38,613 bases of DNA from an uncultured Clostridia bacterium (lineage in GTDB: Bacteria; Bacillota; Clostridia; TANB77; CAG-508): NCBI GenBank assembly GCA_947625545.1, contig CANQOW010000003.1, positions 1 through 38,613 of the forward strand, read 5' to 3'. Every line of letters starts with the position of its first letter. The stretch's first letter is position 1. The notes beneath the pieces are model-generated. The model worked only from the letters and a program-made list of their open reading frames with translations. It was not told where the DNA came from and did no database searches. This document shows, piece by piece, positions 18,001 to 28,378 of this stretch. The position numbers and the translations under genes are program-made.

Positions 18001-20223
18001 GATATACATTATTCATCAGATGTTCCAAAAACTGATAATGGTATAGCACAAGCAGGTGGATATGATGATAATAATAATTCAATATATTTGACATATAGAA
18101 TACGTATAATAAATCAATCATCAATTAAAGGAACTATTACAGAGGTAGTTGATTATTATAAAAACGATTTTGAAGTAGTAAAAGTATATGATAAAGACAA
18201 CAACGAATATAGTTTCTCAAATTCTAGTATATATGCAAATAGAGGAACAAAAAATGATAATGTTGAAGGATATGACAAAGTATATATTACATTAGATAAT
18301 AAAGAACTTGCAAATAATGAATCTATAGAATTATTTATGATATTAAAAATGAAAGATATTCCTAATACATTAACAGAAGAAGTATTAAATAGTGAAGAAG
18401 GATATAAGACATTAAATTTAGCAGAAATTAATGGATATAAAACAACTAATGGATATATAGATATAGATTCAATGCCAGGAAATGTTGTTGAAACAAATAG
18501 ATTTGCTGAAGGAAAATATGAAGATGATGAAAGTAAATCACCTACATTAATATTTAAAAATCCAAATACAGAAGGAAGAACTATTTCAGGAATTATATTT
18601 GAAGATGTAGTAACAGGTGAAATATTAAATAAAGATACAACAAGACAATCATTAGCAAACCATCAATTTGATGAAAATGATACATTAATTGAAGGTGCAA
18701 CAGTTCAATTAATACAAATATTAGCAGATGGAACAGAAAAATTAAGTGCACAAACACAAACTGTTAATGGATCATATAAATTTACAAATATAAGACCAGG
18801 AAATTATGTTATAAGATTTGCTTATGGTAATACAGATAAAACAGCATTAACAACTAAAAATATAGTAGATGATGAAGGAAATACATTAAGTATGCCAAAT
18901 GAAAAATCATATAATGGTGAATCTTTTGAAAATACAGAAAAATTATCAAATACTACATTTGGTGCAAATGGATATTGGTATACAGATTCAGATATAGAAA
19001 CAAATACAAGATATTCAGATGCAGTTGATGATAAAGTAAGAAGAGAAGAAGTAACTAATAACTTTAAAACAATTATAAATGAAAATGCAGAAATATTAAA
19101 TTCATATAAAGATTCAAAAGTTAATAGAAGTCTTGTAACAAAATTAAAAGAACAAGCATATATGTTCGCTACAACTGATGTTATGAAACTTGAAATGGAA
19201 TATGTAGGAACTAAAAATGAAAACACTAATGGAAATACAACTACTGCAAATGAAGATGGAAAATATAATTACGTTTATGATATAACAAATGTTGACTTTG
19301 GTATAGTTGAACGTTCAAGAGCACAACTTGATTTAATAAAGAAAGTTTCATATATTTCTCTAGTAGATAGTACAGGAAAAGAAATTTCAGGTGGAACTTA
19401 TGAAGATTGGAAAAATGGAAATGTTAAATACGTTAGATGGATAATGGGCGAAGATGGATTTGTTGACATGGAAATAGACAAAGAATTAATAAATGGTGCT
19501 ACTTTAAAAATAACTTATGATATAACAGTAAAAGATAATAGCGAAGCGGGAAATGAAATTTCTGATATAGTAGTTATAGATTATGTAACAAACAATATAA
19601 ACTATGGTGCAGGTTATATAAATAATGAAGGTAATACAAACTCATTCTATGGTTGGGAAACTACAACAACTGATGATTTAATAAATATAGATAAATATGT
19701 AAATAGTAAATCTGCATTAAATACAGAAGACGACATAAATAAAATAGATTTATCAACATATCAAACTATAGTAAAAGCAACATTTAAGCCAGGAGAAACT
19801 AAGAAATTAACATTAGAAAAGAACTTATCTCCTGAAGAGGATTCAAACTTTAACTATGAAAATAGAGCAGAAATAGTAAGTTCAACAAATACAAAAGGTA
19901 GAGGAGATTATTCTTCAATATATGGTAACTTAGATCCAATGACATATACATCAAGACAAGGTAACTTATATTGGGATTTCATAAAAGGAGTAACAAGTTC
20001 TTCAGATAATGATACAGATAGTATTACAGAAAATACTGGAGTAAATCCAATAAGAATTGCAGAACCAGATTCAGCAAGTGCAGAAGAAACAATAGTTTCT
20101 CCACCAGAAGGTACAACAGGAATAGTAATTTCAGGTGAATACTTTATATTTGGATTAACATTATTAATATCTTTTGTAATAGGATTAATGCTTATAAAAA
20201 AATATAAAGAACTAGAAGCATAG
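15007..20223 (+). CDS. Giant surface adhesin: thioester-like, SpaA/Cna-B and SdrD-B-like domains
   Basis: The 1738-residue protein has a signal peptide (residues 1-27) and five tandem 14-15-residue acidic repeats (35-108). A region that looks like a thioester domain follows: Cys154 in YYYCMEKGG, IIQYYIWKTG near 217-226 matching the central Q..AIW motif, and Gln310 in GCGQEIFGFF, about 156 residues after the Cys as in known domains. A SpaA/Cna-B domain (about 330-415) has NIQLHKTNEDN and the KETDAPDGYE motif for a Lys-linked isopeptide bond. A Pro/Thr linker (about 450-475), an SdrD-B-like domain (about 478-600), a long beta-rich region, a second SdrD-B-like domain (about 1190-1275) and a final helix (1712-1733) follow. 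There is no LPXTG. The ribosome site is AAGGAGGGAG; it is cotranscribed with the gene before. Confidence 0.85.
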   Translation: MKSICKKISALLLIIIMLTSVSFNVMSYSEIVDGEYLEEIETLPDEDEEHLEDIQTLPDEDEEEHLEDIQTLPDEDEYEHLEDIQTLPDEDEYEHLEDIQTLPDKSYYDLMITNRNNTQQAYKANAVAKNINKGDSSDYDVLLTQDQDGQYYYCMEKGGALMLYTNGGATLREFYYRATQYKSITVEQSLVLAYLNAKELTEIEGISLNTNNNREKIIQYYIWKTGINQGNTNISVPSIYANIISKLQKSINNEIKIGNDIINIKDKTITINGTEYELENFEAYKYTSKLIYRRDNGKGYIENNYSGCGQEIFGFFSELKRKDTDEPDTPNIQLHKTNEDNVGLNGAVFSIYDRETGKLIEQYETIKDGYTDSIPVEYEKEYIIKETDAPDGYELSTEFVILTIFGDEDSAQYIVYDENGNIIEDGHWSEDEISLDYLIILTLEDEKDETPPTPTIPPTPDIPNTPDTTPNIEEAYPLLMYIKGTVFLDGIEGKESIADGYYNKENSTDKGLAGIKVEIYDASTNKLATFATKEALTTRKENNRTYIIENVDFDALNKYGKATTYTDENGFYEFYGLNPSHTYYIVFTYNGMRYVEIKTTTETGIDVSGYDIKLENASKATEVDRKEKIIDVFSEIGTYPYNYYSKSKGGYNIAYNQDDVEEAMKNGLSKCGNNYETLYNNLSKYMDETMAYFIKDCQVTARIDGLGNILKDAEQKVKEYNGSIKSNTGNMIYPVVETHNYPNINQVQFTKNYGYTIYRFYADPIPGTVNGETVIVGYTEPYWHNAGTGSVGTLTYDERIDGEWTSVSSKFIQQDQELTNALNQLIAQSNDSVKYEANITGTWLELKEGYTSETIKDVQWAVFDLKNQQYLNGWYDKCKSVSYKDEYKMLTDNLKTLNEDITTNLPCANLGLQYRSTFDMALYDDVLKAEVTINGVLGNYDYDKRAANGKAFSFGVNESDLRAYYTNLTNGNVEAIRNLKYNTSISSTDEYINYARTTDIHYSSDVPKTDNGIAQAGGYDDNNNSIYLTYRIRIINQSSIKGTITEVVDYYKNDFEVVKVYDKDNNEYSFSNSSIYANRGTKNDNVEGYDKVYITLDNKELANNESIELFMILKMKDIPNTLTEEVLNSEEGYKTLNLAEINGYKTTNGYIDIDSMPGNVVETNRFAEGKYEDDESKSPTLIFKNPNTEGRTISGIIFEDVVTGEILNKDTTRQSLANHQFDENDTLIEGATVQLIQILADGTEKLSAQTQTVNGSYKFTNIRPGNYVIRFAYGNTDKTALTTKNIVDDEGNTLSMPNEKSYNGESFENTEKLSNTTFGANGYWYTDSDIETNTRYSDAVDDKVRREEVTNNFKTIINENAEILNSYKDSKVNRSLVTKLKEQAYMFATTDVMKLEMEYVGTKNENTNGNTTTANEDGKYNYVYDITNVDFGIVERSRAQLDLIKKVSYISLVDSTGKEISGGTYEDWKNGNVKYVRWIMGEDGFVDMEIDKELINGATLKITYDITVKDNSEAGNEISDIVVIDYVTNNINYGAGYINNEGNTNSFYGWETTTTDDLINIDKYVNSKSALNTEDDINKIDLSTYQTIVKATFKPGETKKLTLEKNLSPEEDSNFNYENRAEIVSSTNTKGRGDYSSIYGNLDPMTYTSRQGNLYWDFIKGVTSSSDNDTDSITENTGVNPIRIAEPDSASAEETIVSPPEGTTGIVISGEYFIFGLTLLISFVIGLMLIKKYKELEA
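15109..15330 (+). repeat. Five in-frame tandem repeats of 42-45 bp
   Basis: Units start at 15109, 15151, 15196, 15241 and 15286, encoding variants of EHLEDIQTLPDEDEY. Synonymous differences (GAC/GAT, TTA/CTA) show the copies are not all recent, but units 3 and 4 are identical in protein. They follow the signal peptide and give a strongly negative spacer. Confidence 0.9.
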
Positions 20224-20230
20224 TGAATAA

Positions 20231-20262
20231 AAAATGACAGGTTATTTCTAACCTGTCATTTT
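20231..20262. terminator. Bidirectional terminator between adhesin operon and sspH
   Basis: AAAATGACAGGTTA and TAACCTGTCATTTT form a perfect 14-bp stem with a 4-base TTTC loop. T runs follow on both strands, longer on the minus strand. It serves the convergent surface-protein and sspH genes. Confidence 0.9.
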
Positions 20263-20304
20263 ACGTTTTTTAAACTCTAGTAAAATTTTAAATTATTAAC
20301 ACTT

Positions 20305-20487
20305 TTAATTATACAAATTATCTTCATACAAATCTTCTATAAAAACATCTCTTTCTTCGTTATTATCAATAAAGCCAACAGTAGCCATATTATTATGAAT
20401 ATCTTGTATCCAAACAGGTCTATCCTCGTAAAAAACATCAGTCTTTTCTTTAGACTTTAACATTTCTTGTATTCTTTCTATTTTCAT
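20305..20487 (-). CDS. sspH: SspH-like small acid-soluble spore protein
   Basis: The 60-residue product begins [20 protein letters not shown] and contains [20 protein letters not shown] and a VFIEDLYE ending, matching the small SspH family pattern of ERA/IQE, PVWI and a conserved VxVxxL tail. These proteins bind DNA or pack in the forespore. ATG at 20485-20487 is preferred over the upstream TTG (20508), whose sequence contains GAAAGG and GTGGTG. On the reverse strand GAATA and GTATAAT lie about 16 bases apart around 20530-20552, loosely like a forespore sigma-F/G promoter, but this is weak. If correct the organism forms spores. Confidence 0.8.
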   Translation of the reverse strand: MKIERIQEMLKSKEKTDVFYEDRPVWIQDIHNNMATVGFIDNNEERDVFIEDLYEDNLYN

Positions 20488-20610
20488 AAGTGCACCACAA
20501 CCTTTCAAAATAATCTATTAAAATTATACGTAAGATATTTAAAATTATTCAAAAATATCTATGAATTTAGACAAAAAAGTAGTATAATAATTATATTGGG
20601 GGAAAAAGTA

Positions 20611-23433
20611 ATGAACGATAAAATAGTTATTAAGGGAGCAAAAGAACATAATTTAAAAAATATAAATTTGGAAATACCAAGAGATAAATTAGTAGTAATA
20701 ACAGGACTTTCAGGTTCAGGGAAATCTTCACTTGCATTTGATACACTATATGCAGAAGGTCAAAGAAGATATGTAGAAAGTTTATCTGCCTATGCAAGAC
20801 AATTTTTAGGATTAATGGAAAAACCTGATGTAGAAAGTATTACAGGACTTTCACCTGCAATATCAATAGACCAAAAAACTACATCTAAAAATCCACGTTC
20901 AACAGTTGGAACAGTTACAGAAATATATGATTATATACGTTTGCTTTATGCAAGAATTGGTGTACCATATTGTCCAAATTGTGGTAAAAAAATAGAAAAA
21001 CAATCTTTAGACCAAATTGTAGATAATATAATGGAATTAGAAGAAGGAACAAAAATACAAGTTTTAGCACCTATAATTAGAGGAAGAAAAGGAGAATTTG
21101 TTAAATTATTACAAGGTTATTCAAAAGAAGGTTTTGTACGTGCAAGAGTTGATGGTAATGTAGTAGAATTAACAGATGATTTAGATATAGATAGAAAGAA
21201 AAAGCATAATATTGAAATAGTAATAGATAGATTAGTTATAAAACCAGAAATTAGAAATAGACTTGCAGAATCTATTGAAATTGCCTTAAAAAATGCAAAC
21301 AATGTAGTATTAGTAGATATAGTTGGAAAAGAAGAAAAATTATATAGTTGTAATTATGCTTGCCCAGATTGTGGAATAAGTATTGAGGAACTTACACCAA
21401 GAATGTTTTCATTTAACAATCCATTTGGAGCATGTCCAACATGTACAGGTATAGGTTATTTAATGAAAATGGACGAAGATTTAATTATTCCAGATAAAAA
21501 TAAAACTTTATATGATGGAGTAAAAGCATTTGGTGCAAGTACTATGAAAAAAACAGAAACAATGGCTAAAATGTATTTTGAAAGTATTGGTAGACATTAT
21601 GGTGTAGATATATCTAAAAAAATTAAAGATTTACCAAGAGAGTTTTTAGATAAAATATTATATGGTACAGGAAATGAAAAAATAGATTTTGAATATGAAA
21701 GTTCAAGTGGAATAAGAAAATTCACATGTCCATTTGAAGGGGTAATTCCAACATTAGAAAGAAGATATGCTGAAACAAAATCACCAGGAATGAAAGAATT
21801 TTATGAATTATACATGAGTGATAGTGATTGCCCTACATGTAAAGGTGCAAGATTAAGAAAAGAAAGTTTATCTGTAAAAGTAGGAGATAAAAATATTAAT
21901 GAACTTACAGATATGCCAATTAATAAAATAAAAGACTTTATAAACAATTTAAAACTTACAAAAACAGAAGAAATGATAGCAGACCAAATTTTTAAAGAAT
22001 TAAATAAAAGATTACAATTTTTAATGGATGTTGGTCTTGAATATTTAACATTATCAAGAAGCGCAGGCACACTTTCAGGAGGAGAAGCACAACGTATTAG
22101 ACTTGCAACACAAATTGGTTCAAGTTTAACAGGTGTGTTATATATATTAGACGAGCCAAGCATAGGACTTCATCAAAGAGATAATGATAAATTAATAGCA
22201 ACTTTAAAAAAATTAAGAGATTTAGGAAATACAGTTTTAGTTGTAGAACATGATGAAGATACAATGTATGCAGCAGACCAAATAATAGATATAGGACCAG
22301 AAGCTGGTGTAAATGGTGGTAGAGTTATGGCACAAGGTACAGCAGAAGAAATAAAATTAGTGCCAAATTCTATTACAGGACAATATTTAAGTGGAAGAAA
22401 GAAAATTGCTGTTCCTAAACAAAGAAGAAAAGTAAGTAAAAAGTGTATAGAGGTTATAGGAGCAACTGAAAATAATTTAAAAAATATAAATGTTAAATTT
22501 CCATTAGGTGTATTTACTTGTGTTACAGGTGTTTCTGGCTCAGGTAAAAGTACTCTTGTAAATGAAATACTTTATAAAACACTTGCAAGAGATATTTATG
22601 GTTCACGTGAAAAACCAGGTAAATGCAAAGAAATAAAGGGAGTAGAAAACATAGATAAAATAATAAATATAGACCAATCTCCAATTGGAAGAACACCACG
22701 TTCAAATCCTGCAACATATACAGGAGTATTTGATATGATTAGAGATATTTTTGCTACAACAAATGAAGCAAAATTAAGAGGATATCAAAAAGGTAGATTT
22801 AGTTTTAATGTTCCAGGTGGTAGATGTGAGGCATGCTCAGGTGATGGTATATTAAAAATTGAAATGCACTTTTTACCAGATATTTATGTACCATGCGAAG
22901 TTTGTAATGGAAAAAGATATAATAAAGAAACATTAGAAGTAAAATATAAAGGAAAAACAATTGCAGATGTTTTAGATATGACTGTTGATGAGGCATTAGT
23001 ATTTTTTGAAAATGTACCTAGAATTAAAAGTAAAATACAAACATTAAGTGATGTAGGATTAGGATATATAAAATTAGGACAACCATCAACTACATTATCT
23101 GGTGGAGAAGCACAACGTGTAAAATTAGCAACAGAATTATCAAAAAAAGCAACTGGAAAAACTTTATATATTTTAGATGAGCCAACAACTGGTTTACACA
23201 TGGCAGATGTTCATAAATTAATTGATATATTACAAAGATTAGTAGATACAGGAAATAGCATAATAGTAATAGAGCATAATCTAGATTTAATAAAAACTTG
23301 TGATTATATAATAGATTTAGGACCAGAAGGTGGAGATAATGGAGGAACAATAATTCAAGTTGGAACACCAGAGCAAGTAGTGAAAAATGAAAGGTCTTAT
23401 ACTGGAAAATTTTTAAAGAAATATTTAGAATAA
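20611..23433 (+). CDS. uvrA: Excinuclease ABC subunit A (UvrA)
   Basis: The 940-residue protein is full length and finds bulky DNA lesions together with UvrB. It has two ABC ATPase modules: Walker [10 protein letters not shown] (32-40), signature [17 protein letters not shown] and Walker [17 protein letters not shown], then [31 protein letters not shown] and [12 protein letters not shown]. Zinc-binding Cys pairs are [16 protein letters not shown] with CPTC, and CEACSGDG with CEVCNGKR. The frame opens further upstream at 20467, but that segment runs through the divergent sspH promoter area. ATG 20611 has TTGGGGGAAAAAG before it and aligns with the family start ([15 protein letters not shown]). 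A TATAAT at 20583-20588 is the likely -10. No Bacillus-type LexA box is visible. Confidence 0.97.
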   Translation: MNDKIVIKGAKEHNLKNINLEIPRDKLVVITGLSGSGKSSLAFDTLYAEGQRRYVESLSAYARQFLGLMEKPDVESITGLSPAISIDQKTTSKNPRSTVGTVTEIYDYIRLLYARIGVPYCPNCGKKIEKQSLDQIVDNIMELEEGTKIQVLAPIIRGRKGEFVKLLQGYSKEGFVRARVDGNVVELTDDLDIDRKKKHNIEIVIDRLVIKPEIRNRLAESIEIALKNANNVVLVDIVGKEEKLYSCNYACPDCGISIEELTPRMFSFNNPFGACPTCTGIGYLMKMDEDLIIPDKNKTLYDGVKAFGASTMKKTETMAKMYFESIGRHYGVDISKKIKDLPREFLDKILYGTGNEKIDFEYESSSGIRKFTCPFEGVIPTLERRYAETKSPGMKEFYELYMSDSDCPTCKGARLRKESLSVKVGDKNINELTDMPINKIKDFINNLKLTKTEEMIADQIFKELNKRLQFLMDVGLEYLTLSRSAGTLSGGEAQRIRLATQIGSSLTGVLYILDEPSIGLHQRDNDKLIATLKKLRDLGNTVLVVEHDEDTMYAADQIIDIGPEAGVNGGRVMAQGTAEEIKLVPNSITGQYLSGRKKIAVPKQRRKVSKKCIEVIGATENNLKNINVKFPLGVFTCVTGVSGSGKSTLVNEILYKTLARDIYGSREKPGKCKEIKGVENIDKIINIDQSPIGRTPRSNPATYTGVFDMIRDIFATTNEAKLRGYQKGRFSFNVPGGRCEACSGDGILKIEMHFLPDIYVPCEVCNGKRYNKETLEVKYKGKTIADVLDMTVDEALVFFENVPRIKSKIQTLSDVGLGYIKLGQPSTTLSGGEAQRVKLATELSKKATGKTLYILDEPTTGLHMADVHKLIDILQRLVDTGNSIIVIEHNLDLIKTCDYIIDLGPEGGDNGGTIIQVGTPEQVVKNERSYTGKFLKKYLE

Positions 23434-23439
23434 TTTTTA

Positions 23440-23468
23440 TTGACATTTTTTATTACTTTGTATAAAAT
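23440..23468 (+). promoter_or_regulatory. Promoter of the pilin-like gene
   Basis: TTGACA (23440-23445), 17-base spacer, TAAAAT (23463-23468), with the ATG at 23506 about 30 bases after the expected start of transcription. Confidence 0.7.
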
Positions 23469-23505
23469 ATATTTGAAACGTACTAATGATTTGGAGGAAA
23501 TTAAA

Positions 23506-24825
23506 ATGTATAATTTTAAAAAAGAAAAAGGTATTACATTAGTTTCTTTAATAATTACAGTAATAATTTTATTAATACTATCTTCAGTAGTAATGTATAA
23601 TGTAACTAATGATGATGGTTTAATGTCTGCTGTTAAAGATGAAAAAAATTTAATAAATGAAACAGATGCTAAACAAACTGTAGAAATTGCAATTGAAAAA
23701 TTAAAAATTGAAAGTGATGATAATATTGAGCAATTTATAGAAAAATTAAAAACAGAATTACAAAAAGAAGATACTAAAGCAAAAGTTACTATAAATAGCA
23801 AAGATGAAAATATGTATGATGTAACCTTTAAAGGTTATAAATATAGTTATTATTATTATACAGACCAAACAAGAACTATAACAGGAAGAATGCCAGCTTA
23901 TTATAACCCTATTATCCCAAAAGGTTTTGATATATTAGAAACAGAAGATGCTAGTTGGGAAGTAGTAGAAGATGAAAATTTAGGTAAAATTGTTAAAGGT
24001 TGGAATGATGGTCTTGTAATACAAGATAGATATGGAAATGAATTTGTTTGGGTACCAGTAGATGGAACAGATGTAAAATATGAGAAAAAAATTTATTCAA
24101 ACAATGAAGCTAGAGTAACAAATTTATCTGTTTTGAGTGAATCAGTTTTACCAAATAATATTGATGAAGAAGAACAAATAAAAAAATATGGTGGATTTTA
24201 TATAGCAAGATATGAAGCAGGAATAAATGAGAATACAACAGATAGTAAAATGAAAAACGCATTAAAAACTGCAAGCATGGACGCAAGAAATATAGAAGGT
24301 ATTCCTGTTAGTAAAAAAAATCAAGTACCATGGAATTTTATAGATTATGGTAATGCAAAGAAAAACTCTGAAAATATGTATAAAACGCAATATGTGCAAA
24401 GTGTTTTAGTTACAGGTAATATGTGGGATACAATATTAAAATGGTTAGAAAATGATGGAGTAAATGTAGAAACAGGAAGTAATGAATGGGGAAACTTTAT
24501 AAATTCTACTATACCAGGTATAACAGAATATTCAACAGATGATGGAGCAACATGGCAAAAAGTAAATCAAACAATAAAAGGAACGTCTGATATTTGGTTA
24601 TTAAAAACAGGGCATACTGATTATACAAAAAGAAAAAATATATATGATATTTCAGGAAATTTGTGGGAATGGACAAATGAAGTTTATAATACTTCTAATT
24701 ACATTGATCGTGGAGGGTGCAATTTTCAATTGAGCACAGATTTTTTTCCAGGTTGTCGTTGGCATAGTGGAGGAGAATACTATACGGGTGGTTTAACATT
24801 TAGAGTAGCATTATATGTTAAATAA
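23506..24825 (+). CDS. Pilin-like signal fused to a formylglycine-generating-enzyme/C-type-lectin fold
   Basis: The 439-residue protein starts MYNFKKEKG-ITLVSLIITVIILLIL, a type IV prepilin-style leader with Gly9 at the cut site and a 20-residue helix. Position 5 of the mature form is Ser instead of the usual Glu. A coiled hydrophilic stretch follows. From about residue 170 the SUMF1/FGE-like domain shows FVWVPVDG, GGFYIARYEAG, VTGNMWDTILKWLE and YDISGNLWEWTNEVYN, then RGGC (402) and an ending LTFRVALYVK. The domain probably serves as a lectin-like scaffold; catalytic function is not claimed. ATG 23506 after TTGGAGG is the start. A prepilin peptidase is encoded at 35654. The last 35 residues are rich in NNY codons, see findings. 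Confidence 0.85.
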   Translation: MYNFKKEKGITLVSLIITVIILLILSSVVMYNVTNDDGLMSAVKDEKNLINETDAKQTVEIAIEKLKIESDDNIEQFIEKLKTELQKEDTKAKVTINSKDENMYDVTFKGYKYSYYYYTDQTRTITGRMPAYYNPIIPKGFDILETEDASWEVVEDENLGKIVKGWNDGLVIQDRYGNEFVWVPVDGTDVKYEKKIYSNNEARVTNLSVLSESVLPNNIDEEEQIKKYGGFYIARYEAGINENTTDSKMKNALKTASMDARNIEGIPVSKKNQVPWNFIDYGNAKKNSENMYKTQYVQSVLVTGNMWDTILKWLENDGVNVETGSNEWGNFINSTIPGITEYSTDDGATWQKVNQTIKGTSDIWLLKTGHTDYTKRKNIYDISGNLWEWTNEVYNTSNYIDRGGCNFQLSTDFFPGCRWHSGGEYYTGGLTFRVALYVK

Positions 24826-24867
24826 AACGCACAAAACGCACATTGGGGACGTTAAAAACGTGCAATT
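24824..24867 (+). repeat. REP-like palindromic element A
   Basis: Two exact tandem copies of AAAACGCAC (24824-24832, 24833-24841) precede TTGGGGACGTT-AAA-AACGTGCAATTTT, with a small hairpin ACGTT/AACGT. It starts inside the stop-codon region of the pilin-like gene. It shares the left end AAAACGCACAT and right end ACG-CAATTTT type with element B at 35577-35627. Confidence 0.6.
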
Positions 24868-24932
24868 TTAGAATATAGAATATGCAAAAGAAAATGTAAA
24901 AATTTTGTGTAAAATAAAAATAAATGCATTAT

Positions 24933-24960
24933 ATTACAAATACATTACAAATATATTACA
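24933..24960 (+). repeat. 11-bp direct repeats
   Basis: ATTACAAATAC, ATTACAAATAT and a partial ATTACA follow each other directly, with an 11-bp period (one helical turn), just before a strong terminator. Possibly protein-binding sites, or chance in AT-rich DNA. Confidence 0.5.
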
Positions 24961-24964
24961 TAGT

Positions 24965-24997
24965 AAGAGTACCAAAAACCTTGGTACTCTTGTTTTT
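24965..24997 (+). terminator. Strong Rho-independent terminator
   Basis: AAGAGTACCAA-AAACC-TTGGTACTCTT is a perfect 11-bp stem followed by GTTTTT. It is 140 bases after the pilin-like gene's stop, so either that transcript has a long 3' end or a small RNA ends here. No good promoter for such an RNA is evident. Confidence 0.9.
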
Positions 24998-25249
24998 AAA
25001 AAGAAATATTACAAAAAAATAAAAAATCTACATAAAAAGGTTTAAAAATAAATATTTAAGTAACATAAAATTTTAAATTATTTAAACGTTCATAAGTGGA
25101 AAAAAATAAACCTTAATTTATAACTATTCACAAAGTTATCCACATTATCCACACACATTAAAAATAACAAAAAAATATAAATAACATTTTACATAAAAAA
25201 ACATATACTAATATTAGAATAATTTGTACTAAAAAGGAAAGAAAATAAA
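24998..25249. other. Gene-free AT-rich stretch with DnaA boxes
   Basis: No open frame with a ribosome site is seen. The stretch is very A-rich on the plus strand and holds the DnaA boxes at 25124-25153. A GGAAAGAAAA ribosome site precedes the rhodanese gene. With 24826-24997 it forms the longest non-coding region of the window (424 bases). Confidence 0.7.
25124..25153 (+). promoter_or_regulatory. Cluster of DnaA boxes
   Basis: TTATCCACA occurs twice in perfect form and directly abutting (25136-25144 and 25145-25153). A two-mismatch version, CTATTCACA, precedes at 25124-25132. TTATCCACA is the high-affinity DnaA box. The surroundings are strongly AT-rich, but no dnaA or dnaN is nearby. Confidence 0.75.
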
Positions 25250-25606
25250 ATGAAATTTAATAATATTAGTAAAACAATTTACAACATAATAATTAATGGT
25301 ATAAAGAGCCAAAATAATAGATGTACAGTAAGCTTTAAAGAATTAAATGAAATAATAAAAAACAACAATAAAGTTGTACTTTTAGATGTAAGAAGTAGAC
25401 AAGAATATAATGAAGGACATTTAAATGGTGCTATTAATATACCATTATCAGAAATAAAAATGAATGCGGATAAATATTTAAATTATGATGATACAATAAT
25501 AACATACTGCCAAATGGGTTCAAGAAGTAAAAAAGCAGTTAATATATTAAATAAATTAGGATATAATAATGTGCAAACATTAGAAGGTGGATTAGAAGGA
25601 ATTTAA
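25250..25606 (+). CDS. Rhodanese-like sulfurtransferase domain protein
   Basis: The 118-residue protein carries a single rhodanese domain: VVLLDVRSRQEYNEGHLNGAINIPLSEI (from residue 42) and the active-site loop TYCQMGSRS with Cys87. Such proteins move sulfane sulfur by a Cys persulfide. An N-terminal extension of about 28 residues has a partly hydrophobic start (YNIIINGI) that is too short for a clear membrane helix. The C-terminus ends at LEGGLEGI, about ten residues shorter than the usual GGxxxWxxxGxPV ending. It is a single gene with its own terminator. Confidence 0.88.
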   Translation: MKFNNISKTIYNIIINGIKSQNNRCTVSFKELNEIIKNNNKVVLLDVRSRQEYNEGHLNGAINIPLSEIKMNADKYLNYDDTIITYCQMGSRSKKAVNILNKLGYNNVQTLEGGLEGI

Positions 25607-25613
25607 AAATTTA

Positions 25614-25645
25614 AAATAAATACCAAATAGGTATTTATTTTTTTT
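25614..25645 (+). terminator. Rho-independent terminator of the rhodanese gene
   Basis: AAATAAATACC-AAATA-GGTATTTATTT with a long T run. Confidence 0.9.
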
Positions 25646-25693
25646 GAAATATTATATATAATATAGAAATAAAAAAGTAATGGAGGAAATAAA

Positions 25694-26287
25694 ATGAACT
25701 TAGCAAATAAACTTACAATATTTAGAGTAATATTAGTACCAATAATGGTAATAATACCATTTTTCAACATACAAGGAGAATTTTTAAATATACCAATTAC
25801 ATATTGGTTAATAAACATTATATTTTGTATAGCATCATTAACAGATAAATTAGATGGATATATAGCACGTTCTAAAAATCAAATAACCACATTTGGAAAA
25901 TTTTTAGACCCTATTGCAGATAAAATACTTGTATTATCCGCAATGTTAATGTTATTAGAAATGAATAAATTACCTGCATGGATACCAATAATAGTTATAA
26001 CAAGGGAATTTGTTGTATCTGGTTATAGATTAGTTGCAGTTACAAAAGGTGGAGAAGTTATAGCAGCATCAATTTGGGGTAAACTAAAAACAGTAACACA
26101 AATGATTGCAGTAATACTTGCATTTACAGATATAAATGCTTATGGAGCCTTTTTAAATGGTAATTTACAAGGATATAGTTTAATTTTAAATATATTTGCA
26201 ACAGGAATAATGTTCATATCTGTAATAGCAACAATATTTTCTGGTTGGGATTATGTTAAAAATGGAAAGAATTTATTTAAAGATTAA
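25694..26287 (+). CDS. pgsA: CDP-diacylglycerol--glycerol-3-phosphate phosphatidyltransferase
   Basis: The 197-residue membrane enzyme makes phosphatidylglycerol phosphate, the first committed step of phosphatidylglycerol synthesis. The CDP-alcohol transferase motif is complete: D51, D54-G55, A58-R59, G68, D72 and D76. About five or six hydrophobic helices are visible. Start NLANKLTIFRVILVP is typical for PgsA. Ribosome site TGGAGG. It precedes ligA by 30 bases, probably in one operon. Confidence 0.95.
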   Translation: MNLANKLTIFRVILVPIMVIIPFFNIQGEFLNIPITYWLINIIFCIASLTDKLDGYIARSKNQITTFGKFLDPIADKILVLSAMLMLLEMNKLPAWIPIIVITREFVVSGYRLVAVTKGGEVIAASIWGKLKTVTQMIAVILAFTDINAYGAFLNGNLQGYSLILNIFATGIMFISVIATIFSGWDYVKNGKNLFKD

Positions 26288-26290
26288 TAA

Positions 26291-28315
<2,025 letters not shown>

Positions 28316-28378
28316 TAGATAAAAGAAGAGAATAAATTAAATTTAAAAATAATTTATGTCTTGAAAGGAATGAATTTA

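Noticed and set aside
20520-20560. Sigma-G/F promoter for sspH
   Set aside because: GAATA and GTATAAT are only loosely like the consensus and such strings are common in AT-rich DNA; mentioned but not listed as a feature.
20467-20610. 48-residue N-terminal extension of UvrA
   Set aside because: It crosses the sspH start and both promoters, has no family similarity and no ribosome site; UvrA families begin at the 20611 ATG region.
25100-25200. Chromosomal origin of replication
   Set aside because: Only two perfect boxes and one weak one, no dnaA/dnaN/rpmH context. Reported as a DnaA-binding site only.
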